DNA of 64,000 bases from Salvator merianae. Lineage: Eukaryota; Chordata; Lepidosauria; Squamata; Teiidae. The stretch is taken from contig QVOM02000103.1 of the NCBI GenBank assembly GCA_003586115.2, positions 6,389,373 through 6,453,372 on the forward strand, in the 5' to 3' direction. Each line of letters starts with the position of its first letter. Position 1 is the stretch's first letter. Shown one piece after another: positions 44,796 through 55,694 of the stretch. The notes under the pieces are model-generated. The model made no database searches. It had not been told where the DNA came from and was given only the letters and a program-made list of their open reading frames with translations. The translations under genes and the position numbers were made by a program.

Positions 44796-44905
44796 CTTAC
44801 TTACTCCACTATATTTGGAATAAAACCTGAATATTTCAGAATGTCCATGCTTTTATTCCAGAGTATCTGAATATCACAGAATAAGTAAGCAACATCTGGA
44901 TGCAG
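44796..44905. mobile_element. MITE family E, second copy
   Basis: GCTTACTTACTCCACTATAT at the left pairs with GAATAAGTAAGCAACATCTG at the right. The order TTATTCCAGAGTATCTGAATAT also appears in the copy nested in the BovB at 35.5 kb. The right end extends to CATCTGGATGCAG, whereas the left end lacks the matching CTGCATCCAGATGTT and is truncated. Confidence 0.65.
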
Positions 44906-46186
44906 TCTTTGTCTGATTTAAACTAGCGGATTTTGAAAAAAAGTCATACATGTTACATTAGCTTATGTTTCTTCAAACAAACACTTTTCCTAGAATCCCA
45001 GTTTCCATGTAAACACCAAATAATTGTCTGGTTGTATCTTATTAGTTGTCTGATCCTCTCATGGTGCAGCAACATTCTTCAGTACATGTTTGGAGCTGGA
45101 AACTGAGAAGAGAGATAAGAAACAACAGTTGGAATAAAATCCTCATAAACAAGTGAAGGGCCATCATTTCTGAATAAAAAACAACGTAGCTCTTGGCAAG
45201 AGACAACCCAACTGTTTCTGATTCTGACAGTTTGACAGGGCTGCTGACCTCGGGCAAACTCCTTTCCTGATTCTGCCATCCTCTGAAAGATTAGCCTCTC
45301 ATATTATTTCCAAAAAATACGGATGCATTAGCTGAAGCCACACCTGTGCCCAAATACTGAAAAAAATGGCTTCTTGTGACGATAACAATGTAGCTGTTTC
45401 TCAGACTTAGTTCACACAAGCAAAATGGCATGTGAAGTGAGTCGTTCTGTGTAGGTCTCACTGTGTGCCAGTATCATTAATGGTGCTAAAGATAGTGTGA
45501 TGGATTTGGCAGAGCAACTAGTTTTGCAAGTGAGCTATTTTTCAGTTAAAGCTGAAGTTTATGGATTGTCATAGAAGAATCCAACAGGCCAGATAAAGCA
45601 AACAGCTAGATAATGACTAAACTAGATGTGACTGTAATGTGCTGTTTGGAAACTAAGTCAGGTTTGCTCATAAGAGCATGCATACAGGAGGAAATGCACT
45701 TTTCCAGTGTGCAGAAAGGGGAAATTTAAACATCCCTCTTACTAATTTTCTAGGGATAATGTCCCTTTTTGATGCCATTAAAAGGGGAAAAAAATCCTAC
45801 ATTGGTAAGGAATTGAACGTTGTATGTGGAATCAATAAGAGCACATGAGAGGATCGCAGAACAGGGGAAATTCCCTTCATGCCAGGTATAATCCTAGTGA
45901 AAATTGGTCCCCTTTGAACCTGCTTCTAACACACGTGTGCACACTTACAACACTGGTGGAATTCCTAATGAAACATTTAGCATACATGTAGCTTTATCTC
46001 TATATATATTTAGCTGTTTGAACTTTTCTCTAAATGTTCAGGTTGTGGGAGATAGGCTGATATTGCTATGTTTTTTCCTGGATCTACTTTCTATTTTCAC
46101 TATGTTGGTGGAAGTAATTGCCTGCCGATGATGGTAGATCAAACTGGAAATAGGCATGTATACACTGATCTTTCATCTTCAAGATT
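44906..46186. other. Unassigned sequence
   Basis: No recognised repeat. Overlapping minus-strand frames at 45042-45279 (66 and 71 codons) have no known motif. Confidence 0.4.
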
Positions 46187-46333
46187 AAGGTTGTTCAACC
46201 TGAGACCCTTCATGTGTTCCTGAACTACAACTCCCAGCATTTCACTCCTAGCATTTCATGCCAGCTACTGGGTCTGGCACAGAATGTTGGGAATTGTAGT
46301 TCAGGAGCAACTGGAGAACTGCAAGTTGAATAG
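46187..46333. mobile_element. Short palindromic DNA element (ACTACAACTCCCA type)
   Basis: The left half TGAACTACAACTCCCAGCAT is inverted in the right half as ATGTTGGGAATTGTAGTTCA. The outer ends (GGTTGTTCAACCTGAGACCC and CTGCAAGTTGAATAG) also pair. Palindromes with an ACTACAACTCCCA core are common in squamate genomes and I believe they are hAT-like MITEs, but I cannot verify the superfamily here. Confidence 0.6.
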
Positions 46334-46420
46334 CTGTGCTTTAGATCTTTCAGGACAGCAACAGGCTAGACAAAGCAAGAAGAAGAGGGATTGGAAAACT
46401 CTGGTATATTTAGGTTCTGT

Positions 46421-46740
46421 GACCATTTCTACACTTCACACATTATCCTGAATCGTGCTGAACTGATGTTGACCCAGATCAAGCAATCTGGGCCAAGGCC
46501 AGCACCCAGAGCTGTTTGTGTTATGAGTGGCCCATCCTGGCCCAACTTTGGAGGCTGGGAAGTTGTCTGCTGGGACTATTTTGCTGAGTACCCAGAAGTG
46601 GCCCATTTCTGGGACCACTTCTTGGAGTCCAGCAGAATGGTGCCAGCTTCTTGCACCTAGTAGACTGGATCCATCACTCTGTGCCATCTGCACATAAGCA
46701 GCTGGTATGTCCTACCCCAGCAGAACACTTTAAAGACCAC
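46421..46740. mobile_element. MITE family B, right end not found
   Basis: The left terminus GACCATTTCTACACTTCAC fits the family with one or two changes. The interior is G+C-rich and contains the CAGAAGTGGCCCATTTC piece. No matching right terminus was seen, so the end coordinate is approximate. Confidence 0.5.
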
Positions 46741-46984
46741 CATCAAATGGTTTATGCTGCCGTTGTTGCACTGTAGACCCTCCAATATTTATCCCATGTG
46801 GACATGGCATTCCATGAGAGGCATGGCCTGCTGGTGGACCAGTCTGCAATTGAATGAGATGTTCCAACAGGCTGCTGGGCTGGTCCACCAGCACAGTGTG
46901 CATGCAGCCTATATATCTTAAGACACAATTCATTGTAAAAAAAATTGAGCATAATATTAGGCTTACAGATATAATTGGTATCAT

Positions 46985-47340
46985 CATCCTGGGAGACATC
47001 AACATTCACACTGAAGTTGCTTTGTCAGGTGTGGCTCATAGTAACTGCGGCTGCCATAGTAACTATAAATCTGTTTCAGATTATATCTGGACAAACACAT
47101 TTTTCTCTCACACAGACAACCACCCCAGTTTAGGTAAGATAACATTTATCTGGAAGTTGGAACACCTGAATTAGATCGTTTGCCAGGTCACAAACAAGTT
47201 CAGCTCATGCTTATCTGTAGGAGTATGATATGTATGCATGCAGAGTTATGTCTCTGGATAGTTTTACTATTGCCTTATGAGACATTTCAGCTGATCAGTA
47301 ATCCTGTAAGCACCCTACCTGATCATTGTTCCTCTTCCTT
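46985..47340 (+). mobile_element. L2-clade LINE, endonuclease fragment
   Basis: IIILGDINIHTEVALSG, read at about 46977-47026, is the L2 endonuclease motif (compare VLGNFNFHTEDAS in the 18.5 kb copy). GVAHSNCG and DYIWTNTFFSHTDN follow. It is a short degraded piece. Confidence 0.55.
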
Positions 47341-48328
47341 CTAACTGCTACATTAATAGCTGGAATTTCTTTGGTGGATTTTTTTCCACCTTTTAAAAAC
47401 ATATTTCATGGAATCAGGAGAGATGAACACCAGCTGTTTGTCTTTACTGGGGGTTCATTGTTCAGTCATATGTGTGACTGCACAGATGAACAGTCAACAA
47501 CCATATTCTGCAGATAAGCAACCTAATGATCTATCACTTCAGGATTCCTTTACATCATTCCACTTCTAATTTAGATTAGTGCTGTATCTAAGTCTGATAA
47601 TATTTAAGTCTTGGTACCATTTAAGTGCACAGCTTTTTGGCATTGACTGTGTAATATTGGCCTCAACACATCTTCATCAAACAACCACTTCATACTTTTT
47701 TGACACCATTTACATGATATCATCCTTATAAAATTGCAAGCCTGTACTGTTTTTAAATTAGATGCAGATTTTTTTCCTTACTGCTATAAAAATAAAAATG
47801 CTTTTAATCTATACTGAATTATCTATTTGTCTTCATCTAGTTGCATGCTCGGTTCTTTTATGCTGCAAATGTCTACAGATGGGTGGGGGGACGGGACAGG
47901 TGATGCTCTGCTTAGAAGCCTTTCTTTGATCTCCCTGGATCACTTTTTGATCTGCAACAAATCAAACAGTGGTTTTGTACGATCAGGATAAACTTCCAGT
48001 TAGAGTCTTCTCTTCCCTCAAAAACGTGGTCACAATTCTTGGCCTTCAACTGCTGGAATAGCTTGCAGAGAGGACAGTGGACAAAACAAGTGAAATGTAG
48101 AACATACAGTTCTGTGGAAGTGGTCTGTGCCCCCCTAAGGAAGTGGGAAGGAGAACTGGCCCTGGCAGGAGTGGGTGCTGTTTGATAGATTGTAACCATT
48201 CCAGAAGATTGGTTTGGGAACAAAACAACTTATGAAACCATGCCTGTAGTGCAATTATCTGGATGAATGCTCACAAGAAAAGTTTGAGTTTAGTGGGCTG
48301 TTGACCTGTGAGATAGTTTTGAGGTTAA
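47341..48328. other. Unassigned sequence
   Basis: No recognised element. A 103-codon minus frame (47912-48223) carries no familiar motif. Confidence 0.4.
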
Positions 48329-48553
48329 GGCTACATTCATATGTGACCAAAACAAGTCTCAGAAGCACCTTAGAAACAGTAACTATAGCTCTCATGTTCT
48401 AATCCCATTTTTAATCCACTTGGTGTAGCCTAGAATGTTCATGAGAAGGAGAAGGGGCAGACTGGCATGTGAATGATTCCACCTGCAAACCAGCTCCAAG
48501 CCATCACTAAGCCACTTCAGAAGTGCTTTTTAAAATAGCATGTGATCACAGCC
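48329..48553. mobile_element. TIR element family G (225 bp)
   Basis: The left end GGCTACATTCATATGTGACC and the right end TAGCATGTGATCACAGCC are imperfect inverted repeats (GGCTGTGATCACATGCTA when inverted). The interior is non-coding. No clean target duplication was found. It may be related to the GGCTGTAATCAGATAC end at 14773. Confidence 0.45.
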
Positions 48554-49305
48554 TGTAACAGTAAACTGCATGTATGCAGACATGCAACTAATAATGTCTC
48601 ACCTATTACAAATAAAGCAAATGATAAGTTTTTAACTGAAGGATTAGAACACTGCCATCTGAACAGTATATTAATTTTAAAGATCAAAATCCCTGATGAT
48701 GTGTGCTAATAATCAACCATTCTTCTTTTTTTGATTTGTGTGCTTTGTTCACACCACTATAGGGAAAGCATATGACACACACAGTTTTTCAGGTGTAATT
48801 CTGAGATACTTAATGCAGCAATATGTGCATCCATTCATTAAATCTTACCTTAAAAAGGGAATCCTGCTGTGACCATGCAATCACATCAGAATTCCTTTTT
48901 GCATGAAAGTACAATCAGTGCATCCTTACTTTGGATGCATGTCAGTAACATATAAGATGAAAATATTATCTGAATATTGGCAAAATGTGCTAGCATCAAT
49001 CGTGATAGTAAATGAAAATAAACTGAAGTGTAATATATCTCACTGATAAAGTTACAGGCCTAAATCTTTTCCTAGTTTATAACAAAAGCTCTATCACAGT
49101 TGTACAGTCAGTGTTGCTTTGGAAGAAAGACTAGGTATGCATGAGTGTGTAGAATAAGTAGGCAGGCACATCCAAATCAGTTTGATTTCTGAGCAGAATA
49201 TACTACTCAATAGAAATTAGGCTTTTCAAGTAGCTATTTGGTGGGCTGAAAACATGTTCCTTACCACCTGGAACAAAAATCTCCCCAACTCTTTAAATAC
49301 AATTA

Positions 49306-49306
<1 letters not shown>
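48554..49306. other. Unassigned sequence
   Basis: No recognised element. Confidence 0.4.

Positions 49307-49353
<47 letters not shown>
49307..49353. repeat. (TTTC)11 microsatellite
   Basis: About eleven tandem CTTT/TTTC units. Confidence 0.95.
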
Positions 49354-49354
<1 letters not shown>

Positions 49355-49949
49355 TTTTAAAGTGAAAAATAAAATGAAATCAGCATTAAAGGTCTATTAA
49401 AGATTTAGTTAAACTCACAAAAGCCAGAAAATTCAAAGATCAAGTTTGTAATTCTGTCTTTAATTCCTCTTCTTACAATTATACACTTCATCTCAGGAGT
49501 CCTTAGAGCAGGAGGTGATCTTGCCTAACCTGTAATTTCTATTACCTAGGCACAATGAAGTAAAAGAAAGACTAGCTTGGTTTTTGAAATTCCTAGGTTT
49601 TGTGGGCTTTAAGCAGTCAACTGCTGCTATTAAAATGCACTTCAAAAAACTAAGTTCCTGTGTTTTTTTAAATAATCCTCTATACTTAGACACTTCATAT
49701 TTCCTTGAAGCTATTAGCTAGGTGGATAGTCTCATTAAGCTTTGGTTTTCAGTACCAATAGCAGGAACCTTTTTATTTTAATAACATGTTAGAAAAGAAA
49801 ACTAATGTACATACAGTGTTAAAGATGTATGACATTCAACTGCTGCCTATATATGCCCATTATGGAAAACTGTGTACTCTGAAATAGCAAGCATGTTGTT
49901 TTAAGTACATTGCATATCCAGCTACCTTTTCTTTAGGTATTTTAATACC
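49354..49949. other. Unassigned sequence
   Basis: No recognised element. Confidence 0.4.
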
Positions 49950-50459
49950 TACCATAAGCACAGAAGATGAAGGGATAATGTGTTTCCCTTCTGCATTCTG
50001 CTGTAGGAAAAGGGAGGCCCTGCCCCTTCCTGGTATGTCCACCAGCTGGAGCAGTTCAACCATCCTGGAACAAGGCTGTCCACATTTGGACAACTGTTCA
50101 AGGACAGTTCAGAACCTGCTCCAAATTTCTGGTCTTGGAGCCCCTGGGGGACCCATTTCAGCAGCATAACAAGGCATGCTGCCAAAATTGGCTACCTGTG
50201 GGAAACCGGACTATGGAAGTATGTCACATTTGCATGCTTCCACGGTCCAGTTTAGCAGCCATTGGTCTGCCAGTAGACCTTTTCAAAAAGGTCTACCAGT
50301 ATTCTGGACTAAGACTGCCTAGTCTGGTATACACTCTATTCACTGTGGACAAAGCATACTAGCAGGGCATGGGGCCTTCCTTGGACTATACCAAGGTATG
50401 GAAAAGAGGCTTCTGGATTCCTTCTTATGCTACTTTACAAGTGAATGCGGAAAGGGCTC
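49950..50459. mobile_element. MITE family B, left end unclear
   Basis: The right end GTGAATGCGGAAAGGGCTC resembles the family terminus. The interior contains the TGGGGGACCCATTTCAGCAG and ATGCTTCCACGGTCCAG blocks, comparable to CACGGAGGCATGCAG and related segments in other B copies. The left terminus is not recognisable, so the start is approximate. Confidence 0.5.
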
Positions 50460-51109
50460 TAGCCTTTTCAGCTGAGAGACTGACGTCTGAACTTCAAGGT
50501 CTGCAGTTGAATCATTTCATCACATATGCCGCAAACAGCTAGGAAAGACAAGAAATTGTTCTGGAATACTTTTAAAGACTTAACATCTTTTATTGCAACA
50601 CAAACCTGATCCATGCACATTTATGTCATAATAAAAGTCATTTGTCTGTTCCACTTACACATGCTTACTTGGCTATCCTCTCTAGAAATATAAGTACATT
50701 ATATGAGTTTAAGCAACTTCACATCTCACATGTGTTCCTGCAATCCTACAATGTAAGATAACAATTCTAGACTGTTTTGACAGCTGAGCGAATGTCCTGA
50801 AATGGTTCAAAATACTAAAACAACTACAGCCCTCCAGATGATGCTGAATCACAATTCTTATCATTCCTTGCGGTTGGCCAGACAATGTGCCATTGGTGAA
50901 ATAAAGTATTTCTGATATTGTTTTAAAGATACAATACCATTAATGTAATTGAGAGGGATGAAATCTGAGTAATCTTGAGGCTTATGAAGTATGATTTAAA
51001 ACATTACTGATATTTGTTAATTACGCTAACTATTACTAAATACAAGCATTCTTTTGTACATTACTGTGGATTAATTCAAGTAAGCATCAGCCTAGTTCTG
51101 TCATCTCTA
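50460..51109. mobile_element. Mostly unassigned, with one half of an ACTACAACTCCCA-type palindrome
   Basis: Around 50824-50890, AGCCCTCCAGATGATGCTGA is followed by TTGCGGTTGGCCAGACAATG, the half-element form of the palindromic DNA element at 46.2 kb. The rest is anonymous. Confidence 0.4.
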
Positions 51110-51600
51110 AGGTAACCTCCACATGTAGAATGCCCCATCCATGTGGCAGACTAGTCTGCTAGGAGGTCGTGTCTCCCAAGAAACGGGCTGTCCTCATGGG
51201 ATAATGCTATCCCTGGTGCAGAAATGCTGCTGGAGCTTGCTTCAAGGGGAGAGCACTTCAAAGACATCTCCCAAGCATTCCTAGAGGTCCACTATGAGAG
51301 CAGATGGGGCCTTCCATGGGAGTGTGCAACATGGTGCCATTTCACCAGGGTTCTCAGAAGCAGCCCTGGAAATAGGCAGTTTCTGGTGCCTGGTGGAAAC
51401 AGGCTTGACTGGGAACTTGGAGGCCAGGAACAAAAGTTTCTGACCTCTGAAGTTGGGCTGGCCTGGGCTTGCCCACAGTAATGTGGATGGCCCTTGATGC
51501 AGGCCACTTGCTGCCACAGTCTTGGCTGAGATTGGTGCATCCAGGCCAAGATCAGCCTCCATGGCACACACCAATGCACGCCATATGGAAACTACAAGAG
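51110..51600. mobile_element. MITE family B, degraded
   Basis: GGTAACCTCCACATGTAG at 51110 may be the eroded left end. The interior follows family B: GAGGCCAGGAACAAAAGTTTC corresponds to AGGCCAGGAACTTTTCATTC at 9640. Read on the minus strand, both give similar NFRGQKLLFLASK and LKARNEKFLAFGV peptides, but these are not a known protein. The right end is not found. Confidence 0.5.
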
Positions 51601-53329
51601 ACCACCTTATCCGAATACATATAAACTGACCAATCAACCAGCAGGGATTTAGAATGGCACAAAACATTCCAAAATGAACCCCAGGTATTTTTGTTGAAGG
51701 AGCATTAGGTAAGATGAGATCTAGGTAGCAAAACTTTCCTGTCTTCAAATGCAAACAAGTGGGCAACTGAGAAAAGGGAATGATTAGAAAATGAATAGAA
51801 GTCTGGCTGATGGCTTCCCTTGTAACAGCTACGAAATCTCTTCCCACCAACAGAGGCAAAGAAACTACCATTGTTCAGGGCATGCTTTCTCCTCCGGCTT
51901 CCCTGTCAAGCAGAATCTAAAATTAGTAAAGGAGCAGCAATACTTATTTTCTCCATATTATGATAAGGCCTCCAGGTTGGAGTCTTTTTAATCGCCTTCT
52001 TGTCTGTTGATTAGCTTTCCTTGCTCTCTGGTTTGTGAATAGTGAGTAGGGGATAGTAGGAACAGAATATCAGAGAGACAATGGGAGGAAAAGAAACTTC
52101 ACACTGTGTCTGGTTGTGGGCATCAATTACCTGCACATCAGTGCAGATTCCAATGCCCTGAAACTAAACTAAAGGGAAATATATTGGGGTTTTCCGCCCT
52201 CCATACTATTTTCATTGAGAAATGTTTGAGGAGCCTTGTATATAAGAAAAAAAGCTTGTTTTTGAGGGGGGGGGACTCATTTTCCTCATTGGTGATAAGG
52301 ATGATACTTGATAACACAAAGCACTTTTTTATTGAATGCATATACTATATATATAAACTTGCTGCTTATTTGTTAGTAGAGAAATGAATTCCAGAGAGGC
52401 CAAGCTGAGTGACTTTTTTATTTGCATTTTTTTGTTTATTCTTTCTGTTATAATTTTTGTGAACCATCCTGAGACCATCCATATCAAATAAAATAATAAA
52501 AATGATTAAAGAATTACCTCAGTTCCGTGTAAGATTAGGAACAAAAAGATTCATCTTCTTATGTTATCAGGTTGCCAGACAAATGTTTCAATTTTTTTCT
52601 CTCTCCAATGATTTTTCAAAAGTTTTAAGATTTCCCAGCATCTTCAGTAATAGAAGCAAACCTCTCTTGTAGGTATGAATATATACATTCATATACTGTA
52701 CTGTATATTTTTTATCCCACTGTATTACAAAAAGTCACATGTAGGCTGTTGTAGGAAAGGCATTTGAATCCTGAATCCTTATATTATAATAGAGGTCTCG
52801 TTGGCCAAAATAACATTGCAGACGATAATACAAATAAAGAATTGTCTATTTTTTTGTTGGATATGTAAAACTCTGATTCAAAGTTTAAAATTCTGGTCTG
52901 TGACTAATTGCATTCCTGAGCCAAAATTATGTTTGCCCCTGAAGACTGCAAGTATTGTGAAAGTTCTTACAACACAGTGCAGCAGAAGGTGTTAAAGAAA
53001 ATATTGTTCTATTAAAGAGATGCTTTTTCCCAAAACACCAGGCAAACTGCCGTCCAGCATGCTGAGTTAACTGCCTGCAAATAATTAGGCCAGGGTGTTG
53101 GGAAAATAATATCTAAAATCTCAAGTAGACTCTGGTGTTTATAAATCAATACCAGCTGTTCTTGTTTATACAATAGTTTCAAAAAGTAAAAAAAAAAGAT
53201 GATTTGATAACATGTGCATCCAAATTTCAGTCAGCTGAAAATATAAAGGCAGTATGTTAAAGAAAAAAAAAAAAGCAGCAGCTGCTTAAACAATATATTC
53301 TGATATTCTGGTATGTAGTTTGGAGGTGA
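51601..53329. other. Unassigned sequence
   Basis: No recognised element. TGTGAACCATCCTGAGACC near 52459 followed by AATAAAATAATAAA at 52487-52501 resembles an L2-type 3' tail. G-run at 52265-52273. Confidence 0.4.
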
Positions 53330-53870
53330 CCCACAGGATTGCCAACTGAAATTTTCAAATGACTATAGACCCATGCCTAAAACGCACTAAAAAGTGCTAA
53401 AGGTATCGGGGGGGGGGGGGGGGCTAAAAAGGAGCTAAGAATATCCAATCAAATGTTATTATGGTCACAGAGCCCTAACTGCACTCATAGGTTACAAGCA
53501 CATGAGGGAGGCACATGACAGGATCATTGTAGTCTATCAGAAATAAGTGAGTGAAGATTGACACTCCATTTGACAAATCAAAACTCTATTTAGGTATATA
53601 GAAGGAATTATTCCTCCAGAGTGTCTTCAACGTACGAGAGGGAGTTCTTTGACATGGATTGACATTACACCCAGCATTTAGATGTCTCTTTGAGAGGGTG
53701 GGTTTATAGGAATTCTAAAAAGAACAAAAATTGGAGCTAAATTAAATTAAAAAGTGCCAAATAATGGCATGCCACTAGGCACAAAATGTAGGAGCTAAAA
53801 AACATATGAAAAAGTGCTAAATCTAGTCCCAAAGGAGCTAAATTGGAAACTCTAAATCAACATTTTCATT
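53330..53870. repeat. Region with scattered AAAARNGCTAAA motifs and a 16-bp G-run
   Basis: Variants of AAAAAGTGCTAAA and GGAGCTAAA occur at least seven times: for example ACTAAAAAGTGCTAAAGG (53387), GGCTAAAAAGGAGCTAAG (53422), TTGGAGCTAAATTAAATT (53731), TAGGAGCTAAAAAACATATG (53790), AAAAAGTGCTAAATC (53809) and AAAGGAGCTAAATTGG (53830). A homopolymer of 16 G lies at 53408-53423. The edges carry GGATTGCCAACTGAAATTT and AAATTGGAAACTCT. It is not a regular tandem array, and I do not recognise the family. Confidence 0.5.
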
Positions 53871-54130
53871 GGTTAGAAAGTCAGGCCAGTAGAATTATAC
53901 ATTTCAAGGAGCTAGCTGATAGCTTTTATCGAATTTAAACTATGACCACCTGGGTATCAAGACTATAGGGCAGCACAATTCAAAGTCTTCTTACTGAAGG
54001 TAAAAATGGAACTTTTAGCTGCTCTGCTGCCCCATCTTTACCTCCCTGATGTGTTTAGTCCACTGGTTGTTTCACAGGAAGTTACAACATCATATCCTTC
54101 TTCATTGGGTAATTGTCAGCTTTAGTCTTA
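53871..54130. other. Unassigned sequence
   Basis: Short gap before the next MITE, with nothing recognised. Confidence 0.35.
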
Positions 54131-54590
54131 GGGCATTTCTGCACTTACCTTTGATACAGATTGCAATCCCTCATAGTCCTCTTCAAGGCCTCTTCAGTCC
54201 ACACACTGGTGTGACCTAAAGGGACCCTGCTCACTGCTAGTATGCTCTGTCTACACAGGATGGAGCATAATTCCGATTACCAGTAGTCCTTGACATCATA
54301 GTCTACTGACATACTTTCTTGGGCCAATCTGGATCATAGTGGCGTGCAGAAAGTATGCCTTCATTTTCCAGACTATCAGAGAACCCATTCTGGCAGTGCA
54401 CTGAAGCCCACCACCAAAATGAGTCTCCCGGGGCTGACTCTGAAGCTCACGTGAGCTTCAGGGGCAGTGTGGGGACTGGGCTGAAAGAACATCTGTTCTA
54501 GACTGAACATTGCCATGATCCAGAGCAGAAGGCCTCACATGATCAAACCCCACTGGCATGGATCATGGCCGGGTAAGTGCAGAAAGGCAC
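54131..54590. mobile_element. MITE family B (460 bp), TSD TTA
   Basis: The left end GGGCATTTCTGCACTTACC and the right end GGTAAGTGCAGAAAGGCAC are 19-bp inverted repeats with two mismatches at the outermost bases. TTA flanks both ends (54128-54130 and 54591-54593), which equals the canonical PIF/Harbinger target. The interior shares GGGCCAATCTGGATCATAGT with the copy at 30.9 kb. Confidence 0.88.
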
Positions 54591-55126
54591 TTAGTCTCTT
54601 AGGCAGGATTTACTCGTTGGCAGATTAGGAGATATGATGGACCGGAGTGCTTGCTCTGGTCCTGGAGGAGGGAGGTGTGCCCCTTCCTGCCTGCATTAAA
54701 TTTGAAGTTGTTGACAGGAGCCATTAAGAGGTGTGCAGCAATGGCTGTAGATGCCAATCCCTAGGAGGACACCTCTGAGAGTGCTGGTGCTCTTCTGAGG
54801 TGGGCTGCAGGCCCAAAGGATGATATGTGGTCATTGTGCCCCTTGGGCTTTTCTCAGTTCCCTTTTGTGCTCCATATGGATCTTGCAGAACTTGCAATAA
54901 GAGGACTTTTCTAAACATTACAAAGAGAGCAGCACTAGCTTGCAAGAAAATTATCAGAAATTGGCAAAAACTCTGTGCTGCTTAAATACCCCAAATGCAT
55001 ACACTGGGATATTTTTCCACCCAGGCTGGAGGACAAACCAGTTATCAAGGTCAAAGCATTTATAACAAGGAGATGATTTTTGCAGCTTTTGGTCACTGGG
55101 ATGCTTTGTCAATTTCCTAAATAGAT
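54591..55126. other. Unassigned sequence
   Basis: Minus-strand frames at 54724-54945 and 54954-55226 show no recognised motif, and the second runs into the next MITE. The stretch 54620-54860 is relatively G+C-rich. Confidence 0.35.
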
Positions 55127-55694
55127 GGGCCTTTTCGCACTTAGCAAGTGGAACGTTCCTGTCCATTCGCTGGAACAGAGCTTTCGCACTGCTGCGGGCG
55201 TGCGCCTCACCCAATCCGAACCACATCGTACCCGAACCGAACCCGATGCTGGGTAAGGCTAGACAAGTAAAAGCTTGTTTTCATTCCGATCTGCACGATG
55301 GAGCGAAGATCGGGCACGGTGCTTTCACATTCCCGTCCGCGTTTGAAATGGCGGCCGGGCGTGGCTGTGCATGCGTGGTCCGAAGCTTCGTACCCCGGTC
55401 CAATGCTGCGTACCCCGGTCCGCTGCTTCGTGCCCAGGATAGCCCTTTGGGCATGGCAGCCTAGCTGCCGTTACGAAGACGGCTCCATAAGGAGCCCTCT
55501 GGTTACGAAGCGGAGCTCGATGGTACGGAGTGCGGTACCGAATTAGTGGATGCCATTTGCACTGTTCCCTCTGCTGGTCGGCTTCGGGTCCGTTCCTCTG
55601 GCTGGGAGTGCGAATGGCAGCCAGCGTTCTCCAACCCCTCTGGTCCGAAGCCAACTACTGGGAACGGACTACGGAGCTCAGTGCGAAAAGGCCC
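55127..55694. mobile_element. MITE family C (568 bp, CpG-rich), TSD GAT
   Basis: The left end GGGCCTTTTCGCACTTAGC and the right end GCTCAGTGCGAAAAGGCCC are nearly perfect inverted repeats. GAT flanks both sides (55124-55126 and 55695-55697). The interior is very CpG-rich (for example CCGAACCACATCGTACCCG) and contains a 20-bp tandem repeat at 55386-55425 (CGTACCCCGGTCC core) with a partial third unit. It retains far more CpG than the 2440-3020 copy, so it is probably recent or lies in unmethylated chromatin. Frames up to 109 codons on both strands are by-products of the GC-rich, stop-poor sequence. Confidence 0.9.

Noticed and set aside
46421..47005. A composite gene from overlapping frames on both strands
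   Set aside because: The frames belong to a family B fragment, a hairpin and an L2 endonuclease remnant, and do not form one product.
51281..51871. 196-codon minus-strand frame, the longest frame not clearly within a LINE
   Set aside because: Its C-terminal half runs through a family B MITE interior, and similar peptides arise antisense in another B copy. The rest has no motif. An open frame by chance is the simplest reading.
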